64,000 nucleotides of DNA from positions 2,356,001 through 2,420,000 of the forward strand of contig NZ_CP082292.1 in NCBI RefSeq assembly GCF_019880205.1, written 5' to 3'. The position numbers were made by a program, and so were the translations under genes. The DNA comes from Pantoea alfalfae (GTDB lineage Bacteria > Pseudomonadota > Gammaproteobacteria > Enterobacterales > Enterobacteriaceae). Below are positions 15,914 to 25,216 of the stretch, one piece after another (the first letter of the stretch is position 1; each line of letters starts with the position of its first letter). The notes beneath the pieces were generated by a model that was not told the origin of the DNA, did not search any database, and worked only from the letters and a program-made list of their open reading frames with translations.

Positions 15914-18900
15914 GGCAAAAATACCTCTATGTCTCCGCTTCGAGGTCCTCTCAGAAGGACTTCCTGCTCATAGTATCTATCTGGTGACCAAGCCCATGAC
16001 CAACCAGCACCTTCTGGAGGAGCGCCAGTCTTGACTCTCAAAACCACACCGTCTTCTTTGGCAAATTTTCTTGCAATATCAGGATCTCTGGTCCATGAAG
16101 TAAACGGACTATTTGCGGATACTTCGCCTAGATTATGTTCATCTTCAGTAATATTTGATTTGGGATTGCCAGGGGCGACATGCCCCCTAAGAGCATTGGC
16201 TTCATCTGGATGTCCACGGTATATCCCTCGATATAAATACTCACCTTCGATATGTGGTGGCAACGGTTTAGTTGGTCTGGCACTTGAGCACTTACTCAAC
16301 CCCCACGGATCCACCCAACCCAGCGCATTCGGCGCATACTGGTAAAGATTGATCCCGCCCGCCAGCCCTATCGGGTCCTGCTGGGTAAAACGTCCGCTGT
16401 CCGGGTCATAATATCGAAACAGATTGTAGTGCAGTCCGGTTTCCCGGTCCAGGTACTGGCCCTGCATACGCAGGTTCTGCTGAACGACAGGCATTCGCTG
16501 GCTGGACTCGCGCAGCAGTTTGCCCCACGGGCTGTTAATTCCTTCCCAGGCTTTTTGCCCTTCACCGTCAGTCAGCAGCTCCGGCATCCCGTTGGCCGCA
16601 TTATGGAACCAGTAAATCTCCGGGCTTTCCACGCCATCAATACGGGCCAGCGGTTCATAGTTCTGGCTGTCGCTGTAAACGTAGGTCAGAGGGATCCCGT
16701 CGTGAATTTCCTGCAGCAGACGATAGCCTTCCCACACAAAGCGCGTCGTGACGGCGTTGCCAGACGTCCTGCCCTGTAACAGCTGCTGGCTGGTTTTACT
16801 GATGCGGCGTCCCAGCGGATCGTAGCGGAAACTCACCTTAGTGCGCGGCTTGTTACGGTCCCGCGGCTCGCTGATCACTTCCGTCAGGCGATGCTCACCA
16901 TCGTAACGGTAGCGCCAGCGGGTGTGCCCGTCATCTTTCTCAGTGGTGCGGCCATGAATATCGTACTGCCAGCGGATACCGTTCAGTTCAGTGACGCGGT
17001 TATGCGTAACATGAGCGGAACTATGGCGATCCAGCGGATTGCCTGCGCCATCCCAGCGCCACTGCTCATTACCCGGCTGTGCGCCTTCCTGTGACAACAG
17101 CCGGCCGGCGTTATCGTAGTTCCATAATGTCTGGCTGAACGGATTATCGTCACGCTCTTCACGGATCAGGTTGTTACCGTAATCGAAGTCACGCCGACGG
17201 GACCAAACGCGCGGTGCAGGACGCTGTGCGTCTCCCCTGAACACGTCACGGCGGCGCAGCCTGCCTAACCGATCATACTCACTGCGCATGGTCAGGCCGC
17301 CCTGCGTCCGGCTCAGTTCCCGGTGCAGCGTGTCACGGGTAAACTCGGTGACCGGCAGGTTGCCTAACGCGATGCTCAGTAAATGACCGCTGCCGTAGTA
17401 AAGCTGCTTGAGATTGCGACCATCCGGCAGGGTTAAGGCTGTGCAGTTACCCAGCGCGTCATACTCCCATGCCAGTTCGCCCTGCTCTCCCTGTTCAGCA
17501 ACGATGCGGCCCAGTGCATCATATTTAAAGGTGATCTCCTGCTCGGCCTGCTGGCTCCACTCCGCGTCAGACAGCGGCAGATGCTGCGACACTTTACCCA
17601 GCTGACCGCCGCCACTGTAGTGATAGCGCGTCTGGCCTTCCGGCGTGGTCCGCGCCAGCAGTTGTCCCGCACGGCTCCAGTGATAGCGATGGGTGATGGA
17701 CTGAGGATGCTCGGCGGCAAAGGTACGTGATACCGTGCGGCCCGCTGCGTCATAATCATATCGCGTGGCAACGCCATCCAGCCCGACCTGAGCCAGCAAC
17801 AGAGAATCCGCGCCCCACTCGAACTGATACTGTTCTCCGTTTTCGTTTTGCAGCGCCGTCAATCGGCCACGGCTGTCCCAGCTTCGCTGAACCGTCTCAC
17901 CCTCTGCATTGCGGTTGGCAATCAATCGCCCGACGTTGTCGTAACGGAACTCACTGCGCTTGCCATCAGCCGACTCATAGGCCAGCGGCAGTCCGCTTTC
18001 ACTCCAGTGCAACCGCTCTTCCCATCCCTCTGCACGTTCCAGCTGAAGAGGACGGCCTGCTGCGTCATAGTGATAACGGGTTTCTTCACCATCCGGCGCA
18101 ATGACAGAGCTGAGCCATCCCAGGGGATGATAACGGTAGCGCGTGGTCAATCCTGAACAGTCGGTTTCACGGATAACCTGGCCGGCATCGTTAAACTCCC
18201 GGCGGTAGCTGTTACCCGCTGCGTCAATCTCCTCGACAACCAGTCCGAATTCATCCCGTTTATAGAGCGTGCTTTGCCCGAGCGCATCAACGACGCGCTC
18301 AAGGCCATGATGGGGATCGTAATAGTACTTCGTGGTGGAACCATCTGCTCCGGCAACCACTGTCGGCAGCGAACGGTGGGACAGCCATTGCACAGCCTGC
18401 ACACCGCCGTCAGCATCTTTCTCTTCAATGCGGTTGCCCAGATCGTCATAGGTGAAACTCACCGCGTTGCCCAGCGGATCGATGCGGCGCGTCAGGAGTT
18501 CGTTTTCATCCCACTCATAACGCCACTTCTCGCCCCGCTCGTCGATAAAACAGGTGATGAGGCCCGCAGCATTCCAGTGATGTTCACGCTGCTGACCGTC
18601 ATAGGTTGAAACCCGCGTGATGCCCGCCTCAAGATCGTAATGCATGTGGCAGCCATCACCGGTATTGGTGCGGTTCTCGACTACGCGCCAGTGATCCAGC
18701 TTCTGCCAGCGATATTCGCTTTCCAGCCCGCCGGGCAGCTGATGCCAGACCATTAACCCGTCGTCGTTGTACCGGAAGCGCCGCGACACAACGCCAGCCG
18801 CATCAGTAACGCTGGCAAGCTGGCCCTGTTCAGTGTAGGTCCAGCGCGTCAGAGGCCAGTGTTGATCGCCATCAAAATGGCTGGCTGATGTCGGGCGCCG

Positions 18901-20280
18901 CGCGTGATGTTTGTCGTCGTAATGCAGCGTAACGTCGATCGCCAGCGGCGCGTCATGAATACGCACCAGACGAGCCTGTTCATCCCAGCCCATCTCCAGG
19001 GCGTTGCCGTACTCATCACTCAGTGAAGCCAGCCGAAGCACCTGCGGATCAGCAGCCGTGCGTCGGTATAGACGCCAGACCGCACCGTCGTCATCGGCAA
19101 TGGCGATATCGCCTGACGCGTTGCGCCGCACCATCAACCCTTCGCTGATGCTGTAGAGCACCTCTTTTTCACCGGGCACGTCAAAGCTTAGTTCGCGTCC
19201 GTTGTCATCAAACCAGGTCGCCCGATTCCCTTCCAGCGTCAGGTAACTGTCAAACACCGTGGCCCAGCCCTGACCAAACAGGCCAGCACGCTGAGTCAGG
19301 CTGTTATAGCTGCGCTGAAAACTAAGCGGGAAACGTCCGGGAAGGGAAAAATCGCGCTCGGCATCATCATTCAGGACTTTGACGCCGGTCGCCGCATGAA
19401 CCGGGAACAGCGACGAGAAAGCCGCGTTGATGGCCATGTCCGCTGCCATACCGCCCACGGCACCGGCCAGCGCGCAGGGCATGTTTTTGAGGATCTGACT
19501 GGGGCGACCACGGATCAGAGAAAGGCCGATCATCATCACAGCCAGGCCTGGCACCTTGCCGCTTTTGATCTCTCTGACCGTGACCGTTTCACCACCAATG
19601 ATGACATTGGGGGAGACGTCGTCACTCACGGTGGCATCACAGGTAGTTTTATCCTTTGCGCGCACCGCTGGCTGGCCATTGATAAAGACGCTTTTCGATC
19701 CCTGCGCCAGATATTGCGGTGCACTGTGTTTTTCACAGGCTACTTTGTCCTGCTCCAGTGGAGAGGTGCCCGCATCGGCGGAGGCGACCGTAGGTTGCCA
19801 CATTGCACTGCCAAACTGGCCCACCGCAGAGAGCAGCATGCCGCCATAATCCGCGAAGCTCTTCGGCGATTGCGGTTCCGGTGGCGGTGTCTCGCCGGGC
19901 GTGAGCATACCGGCCGCGCGCACGGCTAAAAGACCATTTACGTAAACGTTGTCTGAACCGCTGGATATCACACCGGCGGGTGACGGCGGGAATATCATGT
20001 TTCCCAGCCCATCGGCCGCTTTGCTGATCTCCTGTGACAGACCCACGGCATTGGCCAGTATACCGCCAAGAATACCGCTGAGCAGGCAACTGTTACCTAC
20101 GGCGGCTACACTCGCCGCTGCCGCCCCTGTACCCAGCAGGGGCGCTGCCGAGACGATAGCAGCACCCACTGCGGCACCAATGACGGCATACGCCGCACCT
20201 TCTGCCACAATGCTGGTGATATCAGCAAAAATGCTGGAGTGAATGATCTCATCGCCCACGCGGGCCGCAGGATTATCCAT
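15910..20280 (-). CDS. PAAR-Rhs T6SS effector with ADP-ribosyltransferase-like C-terminal toxin
   Basis: 1456 aa. Residues 5-14 (AARVGDEIIH) match the prePAAR motif AARxxDxxxH of EagR-dependent effectors. Hydrophobic helices follow at about 25-85, then a PAAR region with paired NGxxAVRA motifs (about 110-240). The Rhs/YD-repeat shell spans about 290-1328 and ends with the conserved DPxG...DPWGL junction. The 128-residue tip (1329-1456) has R1351 in LYRGIY, S1395 in SPFTSWT and E1438-Q-E1440 before VLLRG, an R-S-ExE ADP-ribosyltransferase signature. The tip is encoded in clearly AT-richer DNA than the shell (step near 16296), so it is probably swapped in. EagR lies upstream and the immunity gene overlaps downstream. 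Toxin target unknown. Confidence 0.9.
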   Translation of the reverse strand: MDNPAARVGDEIIHSSIFADITSIVAEGAAYAVIGAAVGAAIVSAAPLLGTGAAAASVAAVGNSCLLSGILGGILANAVGLSQEISKAADGLGNMIFPPSPAGVISSGSDNVYVNGLLAVRAAGMLTPGETPPPEPQSPKSFADYGGMLLSAVGQFGSAMWQPTVASADAGTSPLEQDKVACEKHSAPQYLAQGSKSVFINGQPAVRAKDKTTCDATVSDDVSPNVIIGGETVTVREIKSGKVPGLAVMMIGLSLIRGRPSQILKNMPCALAGAVGGMAADMAINAAFSSLFPVHAATGVKVLNDDAERDFSLPGRFPLSFQRSYNSLTQRAGLFGQGWATVFDSYLTLEGNRATWFDDNGRELSFDVPGEKEVLYSISEGLMVRRNASGDIAIADDDGAVWRLYRRTAADPQVLRLASLSDEYGNALEMGWDEQARLVRIHDAPLAIDVTLHYDDKHHARRPTSASHFDGDQHWPLTRWTYTEQGQLASVTDAAGVVSRRFRYNDDGLMVWHQLPGGLESEYRWQKLDHWRVVENRTNTGDGCHMHYDLEAGITRVSTYDGQQREHHWNAAGLITCFIDERGEKWRYEWDENELLTRRIDPLGNAVSFTYDDLGNRIEEKDADGGVQAVQWLSHRSLPTVVAGADGSTTKYYYDPHHGLERVVDALGQSTLYKRDEFGLVVEEIDAAGNSYRREFNDAGQVIRETDCSGLTTRYRYHPLGWLSSVIAPDGEETRYHYDAAGRPLQLERAEGWEERLHWSESGLPLAYESADGKRSEFRYDNVGRLIANRNAEGETVQRSWDSRGRLTALQNENGEQYQFEWGADSLLLAQVGLDGVATRYDYDAAGRTVSRTFAAEHPQSITHRYHWSRAGQLLARTTPEGQTRYHYSGGGQLGKVSQHLPLSDAEWSQQAEQEITFKYDALGRIVAEQGEQGELAWEYDALGNCTALTLPDGRNLKQLYYGSGHLLSIALGNLPVTEFTRDTLHRELSRTQGGLTMRSEYDRLGRLRRRDVFRGDAQRPAPRVWSRRRDFDYGNNLIREERDDNPFSQTLWNYDNAGRLLSQEGAQPGNEQWRWDGAGNPLDRHSSAHVTHNRVTELNGIRWQYDIHGRTTEKDDGHTRWRYRYDGEHRLTEVISEPRDRNKPRTKVSFRYDPLGRRISKTSQQLLQGRTSGNAVTTRFVWEGYRLLQEIHDGIPLTYVYSDSQNYEPLARIDGVESPEIYWFHNAANGMPELLTDGEGQKAWEGINSPWGKLLRESSQRMPVVQQNLRMQGQYLDRETGLHYNLFRYYDPDSGRFTQQDPIGLAGGINLYQYAPNALGWVDPWGLSKCSSARPTKPLPPHIEGEYLYRGIYRGHPDEANALRGHVAPGNPKSNITEDEHNLGEVSANSPFTSWTRDPDIARKFAKEDGVVLRVKTGAPPEGAGWSWAWSPDRYYEQEVLLRGPRSGDIEVFLP

Positions 20281-20283
20281 AAG

Positions 20284-20724
20284 TTATGCTTTCCGTGGCG
20301 TGTTCAGAGTCAGGCTTTGTTTAAAAGCACTCCAGCGCTGTTCGTCTTCTTCATTGAATGGGCGCATCGCGGAGAGCGTAAAAATCATTAAGGTGTTCGA
20401 ATCCGGCACCTGCGTAGCCAGCTGTTTCTGCCACACGGCCTGCCCATTACGGTCAAACATAGTTTCAACTTCAATTGCGTGTAAGGTGTTATCTACACCC
20501 GCCATCACGCGTACAAACTCACTCTGCTGGATGTGACCCATCTGACTCCGCAACGTGTCCCACTGACGCTGGAATTCTTTTTCCGCATCACTGCCCTCAG
20601 AAATAACACCACGGCTTACAACCCATGCCAGCCCACTGGCCTCGTCGCGGAGAATATTCATGGTGGTGTCCTGCCAGGCAGCAGGAAAAAGCGCAAAGGC
20701 GCCCTCATTGAATTGGTAATTCAT
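20284..20724 (-). CDS. EagR-type T6SS effector chaperone (DcrB/DUF1795)
   Basis: 146-aa cytoplasmic protein of the DcrB/DUF1795 fold: MNYQFNEGAFALFPAAWQDTTMN at the start, then WVVSRG, and the C-terminal TLMIFTLSAMRPFNEEDEQRW. EagR chaperones bind the N-terminal membrane helices of prePAAR effectors and load them on VgrG. It sits 3 bp before the rhs ATG, whose product has prePAAR and such helices, so the pairing is well supported. No catalytic role is expected. Confidence 0.88.
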   Translation of the reverse strand: MNYQFNEGAFALFPAAWQDTTMNILRDEASGLAWVVSRGVISEGSDAEKEFQRQWDTLRSQMGHIQQSEFVRVMAGVDNTLHAIEVETMFDRNGQAVWQKQLATQVPDSNTLMIFTLSAMRPFNEEDEQRWSAFKQSLTLNTPRKA

Positions 20725-20782
20725 AATAGATTTCCATATGGGGAAAGTAAAAACGGGATGTTATTAACAGCAGAGTAATTAA

Positions 20783-21145
20783 CTATTTATTTTCATCATA
20801 ATCAGGTGCGATACCAGTATGTGTTTCAACTAATCTGAATTTTTCGACCCAGCCATTAACTTGGTTTCCGTCATTGGCCACATACATTACGCTGTAATAC
20901 TTTCCATACTCGACGTAAGCATATAGTTCATTGCCAGGCACCACAAAAACATCTTTTTCTGCACAACGGCTATCAGGCGCAGAATAAAACTGCAACCGTC
21001 CTGACCCGCCAACCTTGTAGACATTATCTGTATTGTCGAAACGCACGCCTTTTGCGTTGGCGTTTCCAGCCTTAAGTTGACAAAAATCATTTGCAAAGGC
21101 AATTAATGGAAAGAAAACCATTAAAATGCATAAAATTTTAAACAT
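20783..21145 (-). CDS. Exported SH3-like small protein, candidate immunity
   Basis: The ATG at 21145 is preferred over an upstream TTG because GCAGG lies 5 nt before it. The 120-aa product has a signal peptide (MFKILCILMVFFPLIAFA) and a mature part with two cysteines and a bacterial-SH3-like stretch (VPGNELYAYVEYGKYYSV, then NGWVEKFRL). It is AT-rich, one of three exported proteins after the VgrG with a peptidoglycan hydrolase tail, so a periplasmic immunity or wall-binding role is inferred. No family assigned with certainty. Confidence 0.6.
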   Translation of the reverse strand: MFKILCILMVFFPLIAFANDFCQLKAGNANAKGVRFDNTDNVYKVGGSGRLQFYSAPDSRCAEKDVFVVPGNELYAYVEYGKYYSVMYVANDGNQVNGWVEKFRLVETHTGIAPDYDENK

Positions 21146-21222
21146 TTTAACCTGCAATGAATTTTGGCGAATATATAAATTTCACTAAAAAATCGATCAA
21201 AATCATGACAAAGAATGGCTGA

Positions 21223-21651
21223 CTATTCATTATCAAAACGCTTAGACCAGTGTGCAATATCATCCTGAATCTTATTAACTTCAGGCGCGTTAGTGACATA
21301 ATGAATTTTGCTTTTGTCTGGCATTATCCAGGCAGCATAAATTTTGCCATCTGCCTGTATGACAAATGCAGACGCTTGCACAAGATAGAGATCTTTTAAC
21401 CAGCCCTCAACGAATATACCGCCGTCATCTGTTTTATGTGGTTCGCCAAAAACATCAAAGTTCTGGCTGAAGTTATCATAATCATTACCTAAAACAGATT
21501 TTAAACGGGAGACAACGCCCTGATTACTAAAGACCTTTGAAACATTGTCTAAGCTATTGTAGTGAGTCAAAGATACTTGTGAAGATGTCGCAACGCCTAT
21601 CGGGCAAATGAAAGATATAATCAAGAGCATCACATTAACAAATAAATTCAT
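21223..21651 (-). CDS. Exported protein, candidate periplasmic immunity
   Basis: 142 aa from the ATG at 21651, with AGG 7 nt upstream. A signal peptide (MNLFVNVMLLIISFICPIGV) precedes a mature domain with GGIFVEGWLKDLYLVQASAF and IYAAWIMPDKSKIHYVTN. The overall length and strand pattern recall small lysozyme-inhibitor folds, but no family is recognised securely. Its position after the VgrG-glucosaminidase gene and its AT-rich DNA support a periplasmic protective role. It could protect against this VgrG or be an orphan immunity gene. Confidence 0.6.
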   Translation of the reverse strand: MNLFVNVMLLIISFICPIGVATSSQVSLTHYNSLDNVSKVFSNQGVVSRLKSVLGNDYDNFSQNFDVFGEPHKTDDGGIFVEGWLKDLYLVQASAFVIQADGKIYAAWIMPDKSKIHYVTNAPEVNKIQDDIAHWSKRFDNE

Positions 21652-21876
21652 AGTTTTACCTGATGAGTTGATTCAGTGGCGCTGTTTTACCATGCTGACC
21701 GGTCTATTTTTTAACTGATTACTCAACTCACCAAATGGTAAGTTGTTGTATACAGTTGATCCTGTCACAGATAACTGTGGTTTTTTATTAACTCACACAC
21801 CTCAGAATCAATAAATTAACAGCCAATGACAAAATTAAAAGCTCCCTATGAAGAGTTAATATTCAAAACTTAATTT

Positions 21877-21904
21877 AATCCTGCGTGACGTGTCACGCAG
21901 GATT
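21877..21904 (-). terminator. Perfect 13-bp hairpin after the first VgrG-linked gene
   Basis: AATCCTGCGTGAC and its exact complement flank a GT centre, starting 5 nt after the stop of the 21909-22469 gene. AT-rich DNA follows on the minus strand (AAATTAAGTTTT), so it may terminate or protect the vgrG transcript 3' end. The next gene then probably has its own promoter in the AT-rich 21652-21876. Confidence 0.55.
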
Positions 21905-21908
21905 ATTT

Positions 21909-22469
21909 TCATTCATCAGTATTAATCGTCATCATAATATGACTGACTTTTTTATTCTCTAGCTGAAATGACATGCGCTTGTTATCAGCGTCATAATATA
22001 ACCAGTGCTGATTATCACTGTCATCCACTGTGCCCTGACCATATTTACTGACCAGCATATCCTGACTGTCACCGGTCCCTACGCCTCTGGCTGTTTTGAT
22101 AGCAGGCGTATTTAAAGTGATTTGTGCAATAAGATAGCTATCAATATCACGCTGTTCTTTTTGCCAGAACAGGTTCGCAGTGTAGATTTCAAAACCATCA
22201 TACTTGTGCTGGTAGTATTTATAACTGGTGTCACCGGCAGGCACATCGCCAACGAAGTTTTCACTTATCTGCGCGCCCATCTGCTTCTGAGTTTCATCGC
22301 TCCATTTATCACCTAAAGAAAAAGGATGATTGTTTATTTCCACACTAAAATCAGCCGCGGTTAATGCAGCAGGGACTGTGAGGCTTGTCGCCGCAGTAGC
22401 CAGATTCACCTGAATGGCAGGGAACAGCAGCGCACACAACAACACTGCATTTTTCAGAGGAGAAATCAT
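21909..22469 (-). CDS. Exported protein, probable immunity to VgrG glucosaminidase
   Basis: The ATG at 22469 is chosen: it has GGGA at 8 nt and opens a signal peptide (MISPLKNAVLLCALLFPAIQ). The earlier in-frame start would overlap vgrG. The 186-aa product is predicted periplasmic, with VPAALTAADFSVEINNHPFS and repeated acidic/aromatic strands (HKYDGFEIYTANLFW). It starts 13 bp after the vgrG stop, the position of a cognate immunity gene. A periplasmic location matches a peptidoglycan-cutting toxin. No known family was recognised. Confidence 0.68.
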   Translation of the reverse strand: MISPLKNAVLLCALLFPAIQVNLATAATSLTVPAALTAADFSVEINNHPFSLGDKWSDETQKQMGAQISENFVGDVPAGDTSYKYYQHKYDGFEIYTANLFWQKEQRDIDSYLIAQITLNTPAIKTARGVGTGDSQDMLVSKYGQGTVDDSDNQHWLYYDADNKRMSFQLENKKVSHIMMTINTDE

Positions 22470-22482
22470 ATTTATCAGTCCC

Positions 22483-25200
22483 TTATTTAAACTCAGGTAT
22501 ATCATAAGAAAGATTCGCATTCGGAAAGCTGTCGAACATTTTTTTCATGCTGGTTGTCTGAGCAGTAGCCCAGTTAACGTCTGTCGCATACTGATGTGTT
22601 CCCGGAGAGGCAGGATTCCAGCGCATTTTATACAAAGTATTCTGACCAGAGCCAACAAACTTATCAGATATCCATTTAGCGCCGCCGTCAATCGCCTTTT
22701 CCGGCGTTGTCCAGCCCTGCTTATAGGCATAGTTAGCACCGGTTTTTACCGCATTGCCATCAAGCGCGCCGATACCGTACATATTGTAAACTTTGGTTCC
22801 ATTAACCATGACACCTTTAGCTAACTCACTGGTGCCATTTCCCGTCTCCAGCGCGGAATGCGCGGCCAGGTATGCCTCATTGACATTATATTTTTTAGCT
22901 GCATCCAGGTAAGTTTGTTCCTGACCGGACAGCGTGCCTTTATCTTTAAGGAAAGTGCTCATATCCTCTTTGCTAATCCCGGCTGAGGAGGAAAGATCCA
23001 CAAACTGATATTTGTCTTTGCCTTCCATGTGGTTGGCAGGATCGACATATTTTTTAATATCATCCTCGGTTGCGTTTACAAAGCCTTTTTTGGTTTTATC
23101 CCATTTCACTGGCGTGGCTTTAAGTCCTTTTTGCTTTTTGACCATTTCATCTACCGAGTAGTCATATTTGCTCTTCTTATCGCCAGAAGCAGAATTGGCC
23201 AACGGTGCAGCCGCCCCTTTCGCCGGTGCCGCCGCAGCCTTTGGTGCAGCGGGCGCGGCCTGGCCTTTTTGCTTCGGCGGGAACAGGTTCTCCACCGCCT
23301 GGCTGATGTTCTGTTTATGACTGGAGCCCGGTGCGCTAGTGCCTGGCTTCGCACCATCTGTGTTCAGGTTCAGTTTGCCGCCAGAGGTGGTGATGTGACC
23401 ATCGCCCTGCACGAAAATATTGAAGCCTTTACCCACAATATTAATCTGGCCATTCGCATTGAGTTCGATAGCGCTCTCTCCGCATTCAAGGCGAAGTTTA
23501 GTGCCCGAACCCACAACATAGGTATCGACTACCGCATCAAGCTTGCCTTTACCGGTCAGCCGCTCTTCGCCCCCTTTTACGCCGTGGACGCGATTGGTTT
23601 CGACCCGATACAACTCATTGCCGCCCGCATAATGGCTGTGATTGTTGGCGACGGAATGGCTGGCGTCATTTTTAACATGCGTATCCATGTTCTTCTGCGC
23701 CTGAATCCACAGGTGTTCCTCACCCGCCTTATCCTCAAACCTCAGCGCGTTCGCGGTGTCCGCCGTGCCATCCTTCGACCGGCTCAGAAAGCCCATCTGC
23801 GTCGCCGCCGCCGGCAGCGCCCACGGCGGCATGCTCGCCTCGTTATACACGCGGCCGATGATCAGCGGGCGATCCGGATCGCCGTTGATGAAGTCCACCA
23901 CCACTTCGTCGTTAACACGCGGGATCTGCACCCCGCCGAACCCCTGACCGGCCCAGGCGCTGGAGACGCGCACCCAGCAGGAGCTGGTGTCGTCGCCCTT
24001 CGCCAGCCGGTCCCAGTGAAACTTCACCTTTACCCGGCCGTAGCGGTCGGTCCAGATCGATTCGCCTTTGGGTCCCACCACCTTCGCCGTCTGCGGGCCG
24101 TGCGTTTTCGGCCACGGCGTCTCCGGCGGCGTGCGGTACGTCACCGACGACGGCAGCACCGTGAAGTGGATGTTGTGACGGCTGTCGCCGGTGTCGCCGC
24201 TGGCGTAGGCGTTCTCGGCAAAGTCATAGGTCGCCGAGGTCACCAGATACTCGCCGTTGTCGCTGAAGTGCGGCGCGTTGATGATGGCGAAGGTAAAGCC
24301 CGGCGCGATGCCGGTGGCCGTGCCCGACCCGCTGACGCTGTGGTGCTCGGCCTGCCACACCTCCTGACGGATGCGCGCGTAGGACTCGCCGTGGCTGTGG
24401 TCGACAAAATGGCCCGGCCAGTCGTAAACGTCCACCGAGCCCGGCACCGGCGACGCCGGGTTCTGGCGGGCCTGCAGCATCCAGGCGTTCGGCTTGCGGA
24501 AGTCGTAGTCGTCGGTGCTGTAGATGCCCGGCGTCACGCTCTCCGCCAGCGACCACTGGCTGATGCCCTCTTCCGTGACCACGCCACCCGACTGCGTGAC
24601 GTGATAGGCGATGGTCTCATAGCCCGGAAACGCCTGATGCTGGTCCGGCGCGTCGCACAGCACCAGCGTATGTTTGTCCGCCTCGTGGCGGAAGAAGTAG
24701 TAAATCCCCTCCAGCTCCATCAGGCGGCTGATAAAGTCCAGGCTGCTCTCCTGATACTGCACGCAGTACTCCCACACCCGGTAGTTACCCGCCAGGCGCG
24801 TCTCCACGTTAACCGCGTACTCCTTCAGCAGCGTCTGCACAATCTGCGGCACCGTCTGGCTCTGGAAGATGCGCAGATTGCGGTCGCGCTTCATCGGCCA
24901 CAGGTCCGGCTCGACCGTCAGCTCATAGACCGCGTAGCGGGTGCCGCTCAGCTCCTGGCTGCGCACCGCCACCCGGGTGATTTTGCCGTTGAGGTAGCGC
25001 GGACTGAGCGCGCTCATCAGGCCATCGGTCGGCAGCGAAAAGGTCACCGGCTTACCCAGCAGGGCGTGACGATCGATGCGCGCGTCGGTGGCCAGCAGTT
25101 CGGCGGTGAGCACAAACGGACGGGACAGCGTCTCGGTGCCCGTGAGCGTGTGGAACAGCAGGCCGTCCGCCGACAGCTGTGCAGTAATGCGTGAGAACAT
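22483..25200 (-). CDS. vgrG: VgrG spike with C-terminal GH73 glucosaminidase domain
   Basis: 905 aa. Residues 1-620 form the normal VgrG: gp27-like start (MFSRITAQLSADGLLFHTLT), gp5-like WVRVSSAWAGQGFGGVQIPR, INGDPDRPLIIGRVYN, and the beta-helix (DUF2345). An Ala/Pro/Lys linker (about 640-680) leads to an extension with a GH73/N-acetylglucosaminidase motif: AAHSALETGNGTSELAKG with E785 as likely catalytic acid, YNMYGIGALDGN, and KAIDGGAKWISDKFVG. The extension would cut peptidoglycan in the target periplasm. The core is GC-rich and the extension visibly AT-rich (step near 23190), so the tail is acquired. It follows ppkA by 16 bp. Confidence 0.92.
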   Translation of the reverse strand: MFSRITAQLSADGLLFHTLTGTETLSRPFVLTAELLATDARIDRHALLGKPVTFSLPTDGLMSALSPRYLNGKITRVAVRSQELSGTRYAVYELTVEPDLWPMKRDRNLRIFQSQTVPQIVQTLLKEYAVNVETRLAGNYRVWEYCVQYQESSLDFISRLMELEGIYYFFRHEADKHTLVLCDAPDQHQAFPGYETIAYHVTQSGGVVTEEGISQWSLAESVTPGIYSTDDYDFRKPNAWMLQARQNPASPVPGSVDVYDWPGHFVDHSHGESYARIRQEVWQAEHHSVSGSGTATGIAPGFTFAIINAPHFSDNGEYLVTSATYDFAENAYASGDTGDSRHNIHFTVLPSSVTYRTPPETPWPKTHGPQTAKVVGPKGESIWTDRYGRVKVKFHWDRLAKGDDTSSCWVRVSSAWAGQGFGGVQIPRVNDEVVVDFINGDPDRPLIIGRVYNEASMPPWALPAAATQMGFLSRSKDGTADTANALRFEDKAGEEHLWIQAQKNMDTHVKNDASHSVANNHSHYAGGNELYRVETNRVHGVKGGEERLTGKGKLDAVVDTYVVGSGTKLRLECGESAIELNANGQINIVGKGFNIFVQGDGHITTSGGKLNLNTDGAKPGTSAPGSSHKQNISQAVENLFPPKQKGQAAPAAPKAAAAPAKGAAAPLANSASGDKKSKYDYSVDEMVKKQKGLKATPVKWDKTKKGFVNATEDDIKKYVDPANHMEGKDKYQFVDLSSSAGISKEDMSTFLKDKGTLSGQEQTYLDAAKKYNVNEAYLAAHSALETGNGTSELAKGVMVNGTKVYNMYGIGALDGNAVKTGANYAYKQGWTTPEKAIDGGAKWISDKFVGSGQNTLYKMRWNPASPGTHQYATDVNWATAQTTSMKKMFDSFPNANLSYDIPEFK

Positions 25201-25216
25201 AAGTAATCCCTGACTA

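Noticed and set aside
16296..20280. Tandem DNA repeats inside rhs
   Set aside because: The recurring segments are the YD peptide repeats of the Rhs shell; they are divergent at DNA level and explained by the protein fold.
23029..25194. A 721-codon open frame on the plus strand opposite vgrG
   Set aside because: It mirrors the codon pattern of the GC-rich vgrG core, is Arg/His/Ala-rich without any fold motif and has no ribosome site. It is an antisense shadow.
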